This document shows, one piece after another, positions 1-7,285 of a stretch of 32,324 bases of DNA. Source of the DNA: Lachnospiraceae bacterium. Lineage in GTDB: Bacteria > Bacillota > Clostridia > Lachnospirales > Lachnospiraceae. The position numbers and the translations under genes were made by a program. Under the pieces are notes generated by a model. That model searched no databases. It saw only the letters and a list, made by a program, of their open reading frames with translations, and was not told the DNA's origin. The number at the start of each line of letters is the position of its first letter. The first letter of the stretch is position 1. The stretch lies in the NCBI GenBank assembly GCA_017427415.1, contig JAFRSU010000079.1, positions 1 through 32,324 of the forward strand. Direction: 5' to 3'.

Positions 1-19
1 AATTCACTATAATAATGAG

Positions 20-73
20 CAGACTTATAGGCAACTGTCATTAGACAGAGGCTTATAAGTCTGTTTTTATTTT
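20..73 (+). terminator. Rho-independent terminator of an upstream gene outside the window
   Basis: A 10-bp stem (20-29 with 54-63, CAGACTTATA/TATAAGTCTG) carries an inner CTGTC/GACAG stem and is followed by a T-rich run at 64-73. The gene it would end lies left of the window. Confidence 0.8.
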
Positions 74-87
74 GAAAAGGGAAAAGA

Positions 88-1485
88 ATGAAAAAACATG
101 AAATAACAAAAAGAATAATATGGATAGCTTTATTATTTTTTATAATTTGGTTCTTCTATGGTATAGGAAGTAACGTAAAAGTTGACGCAGATAATCTTGA
201 CCCCAAAAGCGCCTATGAAAAGAAATTGGAGGACGTCAGAAAGCAGAAGGAGGAGTTGGAAAAGAAGAAAAAAGAACAGGAAGCTTTAATAAGTGAGTTT
301 ACACAAGAAAAAGAAAGTATCGGTATATATATCCGCGAACTTGATACAAAACTTAATGAAATAAATGAGCGTATTAATCTGCTTAAGGAAGAAATTCGTA
401 AAACGGAAGAAAATCTTGAAATCGCAAGGGATGATTTGGAGAAGGCGAAAGAAAAAGAGGAAAAACAATATACGACGATGAAAAAAAGAATAGCATATAT
501 GTATGAAAACGGAGAGGCATCTACTATAGATATATTATTGAATTCTGCAGATATATCAGATTTTTTAAATCAGGTTGAGTATGCCAAAAGCATTACAGAT
601 TATGATAATAATTTGCTGGAAAGATATAAGGATACGAAAAAAGAGGTGGAAGAAAAGCAGAATCTTTTATTAGCAGCGCTAAACGAGTTAAATATCATGA
701 AAGAAACAGAAGAAACGGAGCAGGCGACTGTTCAGGAACTAATCGAAATAAAAGGAGAGGAAATAGAAAACCTGCTTGATAAACTTGGAATAGCCGATGA
801 ATATCTTTTTCAATATATTGATGAAATCAGTAATAAAGAAGTTGAAATTGTAGAGATTATAAAAGAAGAACAAAAAAGGGTCGAAGAAGAAGAAAGAAAA
901 AGAAAAGAAGAGGAAGAGCGTAGAAAGAGAGAGGAGGCAGAGCTGCAGAGAGTAGCTGAGGAAGCACGGAAGAACAACCCGGAGTATCAAGATAAACCTT
1001 GGCTTATATATGCATCAAAGTATGATCCTGATGCACGGAATAAAGTAAAATTAACTGATGAAAAAGGATTATATAACATGATAATGCCTATACCAGGTGA
1101 CTGGAGGACATTTTCAAGATTTGGATTACGAAAGGCACCAACTAAAGGAGCTACAACATATCATAAAGGTTGGGATATTGGTGGGGAATTGAATGACCCG
1201 ATAGTAGCTGTTTTAGCAGGAACGGTAGAAAGCGTAGGTTATGATAATTCTGGTGGAAACTATGTGAGGATAGAGCACCAACCTGGTTTTTTAACCGTAT
1301 ATTGTCATTGCAATGAGACTTTGGTAAAACAAGGCGAATATGTAAAACAAGGTCAGCAGATAGCTAAGGTTGGATCCACGGGTGTGTCAACAGGCCCCCA
1401 TTTACATTTTGGTATTAAAATAGATGGACAATTTACTGATCCGGCACCATATATTGAGCACTTGTATCCACCTAAAGGGGAATAA
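88..1485 (+). CDS. Membrane-anchored coiled-coil M23 (LytM) peptidase
   Basis: Probable cell-wall endopeptidase or activator of the murein hydrolase type. Residues 8-28 form one hydrophobic segment that acts as a signal anchor, so the rest should lie outside the membrane. Residues about 40-295 are Lys/Glu-rich heptad-like sequence, a long coiled coil like that of EnvC and PcsB proteins. The C-terminal M23 domain (about 330-460) keeps the zinc motifs: H359 and D363 in HKGWD, and HLH at 438-440. The catalytic set therefore looks intact, unlike the degenerate LytM factors. At 465 aa it has the normal size for this architecture. The start follows a purine-rich GAAAAGGGAAAAG stretch. It stands alone between a terminator and a palindromic element. 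The substrate is inferred from the family, and the coiled coil suggests control by a partner such as FtsEX. Confidence 0.88.
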   Translation: MKKHEITKRIIWIALLFFIIWFFYGIGSNVKVDADNLDPKSAYEKKLEDVRKQKEELEKKKKEQEALISEFTQEKESIGIYIRELDTKLNEINERINLLKEEIRKTEENLEIARDDLEKAKEKEEKQYTTMKKRIAYMYENGEASTIDILLNSADISDFLNQVEYAKSITDYDNNLLERYKDTKKEVEEKQNLLLAALNELNIMKETEETEQATVQELIEIKGEEIENLLDKLGIADEYLFQYIDEISNKEVEIVEIIKEEQKRVEEEERKRKEEEERRKREEAELQRVAEEARKNNPEYQDKPWLIYASKYDPDARNKVKLTDEKGLYNMIMPIPGDWRTFSRFGLRKAPTKGATTYHKGWDIGGELNDPIVAVLAGTVESVGYDNSGGNYVRIEHQPGFLTVYCHCNETLVKQGEYVKQGQQIAKVGSTGVSTGPHLHFGIKIDGQFTDPAPYIEHLYPPKGE

Positions 1486-1491
1486 ATGTCA

Positions 1492-1711
1492 TTTGCCGGT
1501 CCTTATATCGGGGCTTACCGAATGTAAATCTCCGTCCGATATCAAAATGTTGACGGTGTTTCTGATGTTGCCAATTGTTGTTAGAGATTATTGGTGGTGG
1601 GTTATATAAATAATTATAAATTATGGAAACATCGGAAACGATAGACGCAGAATATAAAAAGATATCGTCCGGAGTTTTCATTCGGTAAGCCCCGATATAA
1701 GGACCGGCAAA
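1492..1711. repeat. 220-bp long-palindrome element, MITE-like or structured RNA
   Basis: The two ends, 1492-1524 and 1679-1711, are perfect inverted repeats of 33 bp, starting TTTGCCGGTCC and ending GGACCGGCAAA. Imperfect complementarity continues inward through GATATC at 1538-1543 and 1661-1666, and again around GATGTT, so most of the element could fold into one long hairpin. No ORF inside looks real and no clear target-site duplication is seen. It fills the gap between the M23 gene and the ParB-like gene. Confidence 0.8.
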
Positions 1712-1744
1712 AGGTAATGGATTATATTTGTAGATGAGGATTAT

Positions 1745-2605
1745 ATGTATATGGAGACAATAAAAAACACGAATACCATTATAGAAATACCTATAAAAGA
1801 AATGCAGCCCTTTAAAAATCATCCATTTAAGATAAATGATGACGCAAAAATGCAGGAACTTGTGGAAAGTATAAAATACAATGGGATCCTGGTTCCCGGG
1901 GTTGTAAGACCGTTGGGTAAAGGAGAATATGAGATTATTTCTGGTCATAGAAGAAAAAGAGCATGTGAACTTCTTAATTTAAAAACGATGCCTGTTTACA
2001 TAAAAGAGTATACAGACGATGATGCTGTTGTGGCTATGATCGATTCAAATATTCAACGAGAGGGATTACTTCCAAGCGAGAAAGCGTTTGCATATAAAAT
2101 GAAGTATTTGGCTCTTACGCATCAGGGCATAAAGACTGATATATCTTCCACCCAAGTTGGGTGGAAGAATGAAACGGCACATATCTTAGGAGAGACATTT
2201 GGAGAAAGCAAAAACCAAGTACGACGATATATACGTTTAACGGAGTTAATTCCTGAACTGTTGAATATGGTTGATCAGAAAAAGATAAAACTGGTTCCTG
2301 CTGTTGATTTGTCTTTTCTAACAAAAATTCAACAAGAAATACTTGTTAAGGTGATTAAGAAAGATGATGTGTATCCTTCCATTGAGCAGGCACAGCGATT
2401 AAAACAACTGGGTAAAGATAAAATATATTCTAAAGAAACGGTTCATGCTGTTTTGTTAGGAAGCACCGGAAAGAAGAGACAGTTTTCATTAAAATACGAT
2501 AGTGTTCGGAAATATTTTAATGAAGATGAATCTGATGAAGATATAGAGAAAATAATATACGGATTGCTCGAGAATTGGGCTGAAAGGAGGAAATACGTAA
2601 AATAA
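1745..2605 (+). CDS. ParB/RepB/Spo0J-family protein, solitary
   Basis: The N-terminal half is a ParB N-domain: IPIKEMQPFKNHPF near residues 15-28, the nucleotide-site motif GHRRKRA at 67-73, and SNIQREGLLPSEKAFAY at about 105-121. This domain binds and hydrolyses CTP in characterised ParB proteins. A helix-turn-helix region follows (ESKNQVRRYIRLTELIP). The C-terminal third is not recognised. No ParA lies beside it, so it may act as a regulator or element-maintenance protein rather than in a partition system; lone ParB-like proteins are common on clostridial integrative elements. GAGGA at 1736-1740 is only 4 nt from ATG 1745, so the in-frame ATG at 1751, with 10-nt spacing, is an equally likely start. 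Repeat copy 1 begins 15 nt after the stop. Confidence 0.85.
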   Translation: MYMETIKNTNTIIEIPIKEMQPFKNHPFKINDDAKMQELVESIKYNGILVPGVVRPLGKGEYEIISGHRRKRACELLNLKTMPVYIKEYTDDDAVVAMIDSNIQREGLLPSEKAFAYKMKYLALTHQGIKTDISSTQVGWKNETAHILGETFGESKNQVRRYIRLTELIPELLNMVDQKKIKLVPAVDLSFLTKIQQEILVKVIKKDDVYPSIEQAQRLKQLGKDKIYSKETVHAVLLGSTGKKRQFSLKYDSVRKYFNEDESDEDIEKIIYGLLENWAERRKYVK

Positions 2606-2620
2606 GATACTAGAGTATAA

Positions 2621-2694
2621 ATTGAAGGGAATTGCGTGTCCCAAACGCGCAAAGAGTAATCACGTCCGGATGCGTCCGGGCGTGTTTACTTTAA
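2621..2694 (+). repeat. Structured repeat, copy 1 (left-truncated, 74 nt)
   Basis: Identical over 74 nt to 12003-12076 of copy 3. It lacks the first two hairpins of the full unit and keeps the TTGCGTG/CGCGCAA hairpin and the terminal CACGTCCGG/CCGGGCGTG hairpin followed by TTTACTTTAA. The position 3' of the ParB-like gene and the T-rich tail would let it act as a weak terminator. Confidence 0.9.
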
Positions 2695-2784
2695 ACTTAA
2701 GGAACCTTAGTATCAATAAAGCAAAACAACTGAATATGAGAAACCTTGACGCTCCCCAGTGGAGCTGTCTATAACTATGAATTG

Positions 2785-2812
2785 GGTCTAACTGATTAGA
2801 CCAGAAGGAGGG
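2785..2812 (+). promoter_or_regulatory. Leader hairpin and ribosome binding site of the 2817 gene
   Basis: A perfect 7-bp hairpin with a 4-nt loop (GGTCTAA 2785-2791, TTAGACC 2796-2802) ends 2 nt before AAGGAGGG at 2805-2812. Another small hairpin, GCTCC/GGAGC, lies just upstream. The position could affect ribosome access, but no known riboswitch class is recognised. Confidence 0.45.
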
Positions 2813-2816
2813 ACTT

Positions 2817-3860
2817 ATGAAGAAAATCATGAGTATATTTATAGTAATGGCACTCGTTATAGGGATTATTCCTTATAATACAACCAAGGCAAAGACCAAA
2901 TACGATCGAGAAATGATCTCTGGTTACGTCACAGCAAATTATTCTGCTCAGGACGAAAAGATCATGAAGGCGCTCAAGAAGAACGCTTGGAGCTCTCGTG
3001 CAAACGAGGATTCTACGATCGTCTCCAGGTCGTACGCAATGTACAAAATCTACAAGGCACTCAAGGATTTGGGTATAGTAGACGGTACCAATTATGACTG
3101 GGATGAGGAAGGCTTCAAGCCTATATCGCTTCGCGCAGCAGGCTACACAAAGATTTTGGGCCCCACAAAGACTCAGCGCAAGGCTGTAAAGTGGATGCTT
3201 ACAAATTCGGCATACTACTACACAAATATTGAAAGAGGTATTAGGAAGCCGGAGCCGTTTGATGGATATCAACAGCTCACCAGGGCTGAACTTGTCAATA
3301 TGATTGGTTCGGCGATCATGAGAATCTATCCTCAGAATCTTAAAGACTATGCATTGTCTACCACCTGGGAATCTAGCCCAGATTTCTACGGCTTTGATGC
3401 GGATGAAACTGCCTTTTATAAAGGCGTAATCGTTGGCACAGAGATCGAATTGGATGATTATGCTACCAAGGAAGATCTGAGCCGTGCGCTCAAGAACTTC
3501 AAGATTGTAGCAAAGTATGCAATTCGCCCTGTATACAAAGACACTCCTAAAGCGTACACCAAGGAAGAATGCTTGGCGGAAGTGGCAGAGCTTCAAAGCT
3601 GGCTCGAAGAGCGCTATGGCGCGAAAATGGAGATGATGTATGGAACCGATGAAATCTATCGCATTGAAGGGCACGGCATGAGAAATAGTAGTCGGGTTGA
3701 GTTTGATCTTGCCGACTACGATGGCGGCGCTAGCAAATGTTGGATGATTACGCTCAATTTCACGCTTTCGTTGTCAAACGGACAGCGGTATGTTTTTAGA
3801 GGCACTAAAATAAGCTTTATTGATACAATTAAAAAAATCATTACGGTTAACCTCGGCTAA
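2817..3860 (+). CDS. Secreted protein of unknown function
   Basis: A 347-aa protein with a clear signal peptide: positive MKKIM, a hydrophobic core to about residue 20, and a cleavage region near KAKT. The mature part has no family I can name. Residues about 150-170 (QLTRAELVNMIGSAIMRIYP) weakly resemble an S-layer-homology motif, and the C-terminus resembles a small beta-sheet domain. The ribosome binding site AAGGAGGG is strong. It lies between repeat copies 1 and 2 and ends with its own terminator, so it sits like a one-gene cassette. Its codon use is visibly more GC-rich than that of the flanking ParB-like and Sel1 genes, which suggests a separate origin. That it is a real secreted gene is fairly sure; any function is unknown. 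Confidence 0.75.
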   Translation: MKKIMSIFIVMALVIGIIPYNTTKAKTKYDREMISGYVTANYSAQDEKIMKALKKNAWSSRANEDSTIVSRSYAMYKIYKALKDLGIVDGTNYDWDEEGFKPISLRAAGYTKILGPTKTQRKAVKWMLTNSAYYYTNIERGIRKPEPFDGYQQLTRAELVNMIGSAIMRIYPQNLKDYALSTTWESSPDFYGFDADETAFYKGVIVGTEIELDDYATKEDLSRALKNFKIVAKYAIRPVYKDTPKAYTKEECLAEVAELQSWLEERYGAKMEMMYGTDEIYRIEGHGMRNSSRVEFDLADYDGGASKCWMITLNFTLSLSNGQRYVFRGTKISFIDTIKKIITVNLG

Positions 3861-3865
3861 CTGTA

Positions 3866-3893
3866 AAAAGCCACCAAAAAACTGGTGGCTTTT
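3866..3893 (+). terminator. Rho-independent terminator after the secreted-protein gene
   Basis: An 11-bp stem, AAAAGCCACCA paired with TGGTGGCTTTT, begins 5 nt after the stop codon at 3860. Because the A-run pairs with the T-run it could work in both directions. Confidence 0.85.
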
Positions 3894-3896
3894 CTT

Positions 3897-3990
3897 CCCA
3901 GCTTATCCGCAAGGATTATACATAGATATACGGCATTTCGCCGGAGCATTGAAGGGAATTGCGTGTCCCAAACGCGCAAAGAGTAATCAC
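3897..3990 (+). repeat. Structured repeat, copy 2 (right-truncated, 94 nt)
   Basis: Identical over 94 nt to 11952-12045 of copy 3. It carries the ATCC-GCAA-GGAT hairpin, the CGGC/GCCG hairpin and the TTGCGTG/CGCGCAA hairpin, and stops exactly where the terminal hairpin would begin. It lies 3' of the secreted-protein gene and upstream of the Sel1 gene. The reading frame of the Sel1 gene is open back to 3820, but that stretch only translates this repeat and the terminator. Confidence 0.92.
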
Positions 3991-4041
3991 ACTTATTTAA
4001 TATATTATCATTTATATTTTCATTCGTATGAGATAAACACT

Positions 4042-5922
4042 ATGAGAATAAAAAAGAAAAGAGAAGAAACACCACTTCATGAGCTTTGTAATGCACTATG
4101 TTCAGATGAGTCTGCTAAGATTTTTAGGAATCAGATTGACATGTTTCAAACACTTATCCCGTTTTTAAGTGATCAGTTGACTTATGGAGTGAAGAACTAC
4201 AAGCCGTATAATGTAGATTCCTTGATAGAAGATATAAAGAGATTTTTATTATTAAAGTATGAGAATATGATTACAGGTATCCGAAAAGATCCGGAGGATA
4301 ATGAAAGAAATCTATATTCCTGTATGCATCGATATATTATAAATAATATCGCCAATAGAGATACAACTCGTTCCAATATTTATGAAAAGAATAAAAGGTC
4401 AGAAGATAAATACTCGATCAGAGAAATGTCTTTTTATAGTATGGATAGTAGTAATTTGGATGCTGCATTTCTAAAAAATAATGGACAGATGGGAGTAAAC
4501 ATTAACCATATAATAATGAACAGGAGGTCGCTTCCAAAAGAACTTAAAAAGGTTTTTCAAGATAATAATGAAGATTATTCGATTCTTATTTACAGGTGTT
4601 TTTGGATGCTGCAATATCATTGCATTTATTATGGGAATGAAAATGAATTGAAATGTTATCAAATCAGCAGGAATTTAAATCGTAATGATTTTCAAACTTC
4701 CAGATTTATAGAGTTATTTAAGATCAACCAGACTAAAGCTGTGGCTATTTATAATTCTTTACAGACGCATTGCCGGAAATACTCACATTATTTTGAGACC
4801 GGAAAGAACAAAATTTCTTTTTTGTCACTTGCCAGAGTTATAGTTGATGTTATAATAGAACAATTGAATCTACAAGGGAGAATTTCTTTGGAGAAGATTA
4901 AAAATACTGATATGCTGGAAAATAGCATGACGAAAGTTACAGAGGCAAAGCAGTTTGAGGATTATCAAAATTTTTTGGGTGGATATGGTACTGATTCTTA
5001 TGACAGATGGTGTATGTTAAAGAAATTCGCTCCTATAAACTGTTATGCGGCGGAGGAGATGGCTTCGGCATATTACTGGGGGAAATCTTATGTAATAAGA
5101 TCAAGAAAAGATTTTGAGGTTGAACAGGATTATAATAAGGCAATTGAGTGGTTTATTAAGGCAATCGAGATGTCTGATCCTCCAATGCAGACAGCTTGTT
5201 GGTCTCTGGGCAGTGCTTTACTTAATAGGAAATACTCATCGGAAGAAGAATATAATGAGGCTGAGAAGAAAGCGTTAGCGTATTTTAATATGGTTAGGGA
5301 CTACCCGGCTATTGATAACGCTGTAGCAAAGCTGCTCTTTAGAGATGGAGATAGGATGTATTCGAAGTGGAATGGCGATCCTGATATATATGAAGATATT
5401 TTAATCAAATATTTGTCGGCTATAAGACTTGCAGACAAAGCAGGACAGATGCATTGGTTCTTTGGACATAATCAGATAGCTTTGTTTCTAAAAAGACATG
5501 CTTCAGATATTCGATTACTTGATGATTTAAGTAGCAGGCTTGAATTAAGCGTTCCTTTTGATATTGAGTCACAGCTGACTAAGTCTGCATCGTATGGAAA
5601 TCCATGGGCATTAAAACAATTATCTGTTTTTATGCTTGAAAAAGGCGAAAGGGATAAGGCAAAAGAATTGATGGAGGAAGCCATTGAGGCAAAATATGAT
5701 GCGGCTTTTTATGAGTTGGCGATGCGGTTTTATGACCGAGGTTCTGCGGAGTGGGTTAAGTATCTTAAAAACGCATCAGATCTTGGGTTTCCTAGAGCAA
5801 CATATGAGTTGATGCTTGAAGAAAAGGACAAGAAAAGAAAAGATAAATTCCGAAAGCTGTGTCTGCAACAAGCTTATGCGGAAAAGCATCTGGACATTGA
5901 ATTGATTGGAAAAATAGATTAG
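4042..5922 (+). CDS. Sel1/TPR-repeat protein with an unrecognised N-terminal region
   Basis: A 626-aa soluble protein. From about residue 330 to the end it consists of Sel1-like/TPR helical repeats (AAEEMASAYYWG, NKAIEWFIKAIEMSD, MQTACWSLGSALL, PWALKQLSVFMLEKGE, YDAAFYELAMRFYDRG), which usually serve as scaffolds for protein partners. Residues 1-320 are helical and basic and match no family I know. Two stretches (about 88-106 and 210-245) have helix-turn-helix-like spacing, so nucleic-acid binding is possible but unproven. I chose ATG 4042 because the upstream in-frame extension runs through repeat copy 2 and a terminator. The ribosome binding site is weak. A terminator follows at 5934, so it is not cotranscribed with the RT operon, although it shares the block between repeat copies 2 and 3. 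Confidence 0.72.
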   Translation: MRIKKKREETPLHELCNALCSDESAKIFRNQIDMFQTLIPFLSDQLTYGVKNYKPYNVDSLIEDIKRFLLLKYENMITGIRKDPEDNERNLYSCMHRYIINNIANRDTTRSNIYEKNKRSEDKYSIREMSFYSMDSSNLDAAFLKNNGQMGVNINHIIMNRRSLPKELKKVFQDNNEDYSILIYRCFWMLQYHCIYYGNENELKCYQISRNLNRNDFQTSRFIELFKINQTKAVAIYNSLQTHCRKYSHYFETGKNKISFLSLARVIVDVIIEQLNLQGRISLEKIKNTDMLENSMTKVTEAKQFEDYQNFLGGYGTDSYDRWCMLKKFAPINCYAAEEMASAYYWGKSYVIRSRKDFEVEQDYNKAIEWFIKAIEMSDPPMQTACWSLGSALLNRKYSSEEEYNEAEKKALAYFNMVRDYPAIDNAVAKLLFRDGDRMYSKWNGDPDIYEDILIKYLSAIRLADKAGQMHWFFGHNQIALFLKRHASDIRLLDDLSSRLELSVPFDIESQLTKSASYGNPWALKQLSVFMLEKGERDKAKELMEEAIEAKYDAAFYELAMRFYDRGSAEWVKYLKNASDLGFPRATYELMLEEKDKKRKDKFRKLCLQQAYAEKHLDIELIGKID

Positions 5923-5933
5923 GAAAGTTATTT

Positions 5934-5970
5934 TAGCATACGGTTTAGTTTAATCGTGTGCTATTTTTTT
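5934..5970 (+). terminator. Terminator after the Sel1-repeat gene
   Basis: A 9-bp stem with one G-U pair (TAGCATACG 5934-5942, CGTGTGCTA 5955-5963) is followed by seven T. It separates the Sel1 gene from the RT operon. Confidence 0.85.
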
Positions 5971-6016
5971 GACAATTAAATGGGCTTTTTTGACAATCGA
6001 TATAAAAAATAAGCCA

Positions 6017-6025
6017 TGATATAAT
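6017..6025 (+). promoter_or_regulatory. Extended -10 promoter of the RT operon and its structured leader
   Basis: TGATATAAT is a consensus extended -10 element (TGnTATAAT). Transcription should start near 6031-6033, about 10 nt before the left arm of the inverted-repeat region. A consensus TTGACA at 5990-5995 lies too far upstream (24 nt) to be its normal -35. Confidence 0.65.
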
Positions 6026-6042
6026 GTGACCATAGTAGCAAG

Positions 6043-6246
6043 GAAAGAACTCTATGCCGGAAGTCCGGTTACAATTTATAGTTACGTTAGAAAGTCTTTA
6101 TTGATACTTACTAAATCGGAATCTATTAACAACCGCCTTTAAAAAATTGATTTTTTATAGATACATTTATTTTCGTATTATAAAAAAATCCCTCCTTTCA
6201 AAGTAATGATTAAAAGATTTCCGGGCTTCCGGTAAATAGTTCTTTC
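6043..6246 (+). ncRNA. Candidate structured RNA closed by long inverted repeats, leader of the RT operon
   Basis: The arms 6043-6068 and 6221-6246 are complementary at 24 of 26 positions, counting two G-U pairs. Both contain GAAAGAACT and a CCGGAAGnCCGG-type core, and each core is itself nearly self-complementary. The 152 nt between the arms are AT-rich, include an AAAAAAT/ATTTTTT hairpin near 6140-6157, and encode nothing credible. The predicted start of transcription just upstream means the whole unit would be made as RNA. The layout recalls retron ncRNAs, which are closed by a1/a2 inverted repeats near an RT, but no retron msr/msd features are recognised. It could also be a DNA-level element such as an origin or a MITE. 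Confidence 0.5.
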
Positions 6247-6337
6247 ATAAATATTATATATCGAAGTACTTCTGAAATTGGTGAAGAGGCAGGTGCTTCA
6301 CCGATATTAAACAAGCCTGTATGAGGTGACAAATCAT

Positions 6338-6589
6338 ATGGATGTAACAAAATATCTTTCCTATGGGATGGTATTCCATCAGCAGATCAGAAGAGCAAAG
6401 GAAGCCGCGAATGATAAAAACTGGGAATGGGAGAATTGTCTTCCGGACCCAATGACTGCTGAAGAATGTGAGCTTGTGATGGCTATAGCAGGATGCTGGA
6501 GCAAACCTAATCCTAAAAACGGATGTACAAAGTTCTTTACAGATCAGCGCCATCCGTTTTGGGCGGAACTTCACCAGCCCTATGTATAA
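6338..6589 (+). CDS. Small conserved-looking phage-type protein, function unknown
   Basis: An 83-aa protein, first gene of the RT operon. ATG 6338 has GAGGTGA at 6323-6329, 8 nt upstream; an in-frame GTG at 6326 overlaps that site and is less likely. The sequence is aromatic and Cys-containing (GMVFHQQIRRAKEAA, then NWEWENCLPDP and MAIAGCWSKPNPKNGC). I recognise no family. Its place directly ahead of a DUF2815-type gene fits the small accessory proteins of phage replication modules. The next gene begins 13 nt after its stop, so translation is probably coupled. Confidence 0.65.
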   Translation: MDVTKYLSYGMVFHQQIRRAKEAANDKNWEWENCLPDPMTAEECELVMAIAGCWSKPNPKNGCTKFFTDQRHPFWAELHQPYV

Positions 6590-6602
6590 GGAGGAGACAG
6601 CT

Positions 6603-6749
6603 ATGGATCATTCTATACACGCAGGAGCTTTAAAACTGCTGATTGATGGTCTGGAGACCATGGTAGCAGCTTTAGAATTATTACAGATGCACTATGAAAC
6701 AGAGTCAGAAGACGAGCAAACTGAAATTCAAAAGGAGGACACAACATGA
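6603..6749 (+). CDS. 48-aa acidic small protein of the RT operon
   Basis: ATG 6603 follows GAGGAG at 6591-6596. The protein begins MDHSIHAGALKLL, forms a likely amphipathic helix (LLIDGLETMVAALELLQ) and ends in an acidic tail (ESEDEQTEIQKED). Its stop overlaps the start of the next gene as ATGA at 6746-6749, the usual sign of translational coupling. Helix-plus-acidic-tail small proteins may be DNA mimics or partners of a binding protein, but here that is only a guess. Confidence 0.6.
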   Translation: MDHSIHAGALKLLIDGLETMVAALELLQMHYETESEDEQTEIQKEDTT

Positions 6750-7276
6750 ATGGACATGTTAATGTAACTTCAAGGATCATCGTACCGTGCCGTTTTGCTT
6801 TTTTTAACTGCTGGCGTCCTAAGACACAATATAATGGGGAGCAGAAGTACAGTCTGGTAATGGTGATTGACAAAAATGACGGCGAGACTATAGACATGAT
6901 AGAGGATGCTATAGAGTCCATCAAAGGACAATCTCTTCAGGTGTGGGGAGGCAGGATACCTAACAATCTTAAGCTTCCTTTACATGACGGCGATGATGAG
7001 AAAAATGGCAGTCCGATGTTTAAAAATTGTTATTATATGAACGCTAAGAGTAAGGAACCTCCTCAGATTGTAGATAGCAATGTTCAGCCTATAACCGATC
7101 AAACAGAAGTTTATTCCGGATGTTATGGTAAGGTAAGCATAGTATTATATAGCTATAACATCGGGGGCTCACGAGGTATTTCGGCATGGTTGGGTAATAT
7201 ACAGAAACTGAAAGATGGAGAGCCTTTTTCCGGAAGGATTAATGCCAAAGATGAATTTGTGGTTATGGAAGGGTAG
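6746..7276 (+). CDS. DUF2815-type phage protein, likely ssDNA-binding
   Basis: A 176-aa protein that fits the DUF2815 family of Firmicutes phages, whose members sit in replication modules and are thought to be single-strand-binding-like. Matching features are the early FCRFAFFNCWRPK-type segment (about 14-28), KYSLVMVIDKND at about 34-45, YYMNAKSKEPPQIVD near 96-110, and the terminal GISAWLGNIQKLKDGEPFSGR. The length is close to the usual 170-190 aa. The ribosome binding site AAAGGAGG lies at 6731-6737. It is coupled upstream by ATGA and is 9 nt from the VapE gene. In phages this gene normally precedes a family A DNA polymerase; here the polymerase is absent and the helicase follows at once. 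The family call is from recognition of motifs, without a search. Confidence 0.78.
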   Translation: MNGHVNVTSRIIVPCRFAFFNCWRPKTQYNGEQKYSLVMVIDKNDGETIDMIEDAIESIKGQSLQVWGGRIPNNLKLPLHDGDDEKNGSPMFKNCYYMNAKSKEPPQIVDSNVQPITDQTEVYSGCYGKVSIVLYSYNIGGSRGISAWLGNIQKLKDGEPFSGRINAKDEFVVMEG

Positions 7277-7285
7277 GTGTGAGTC

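Noticed and set aside
3820..4041. N-terminal extension of the Sel1-repeat gene
   Set aside because: The extension would translate a terminator and repeat copy 2, which also occurs elsewhere in non-coding positions. ATG 4042 starts the protein-like sequence.
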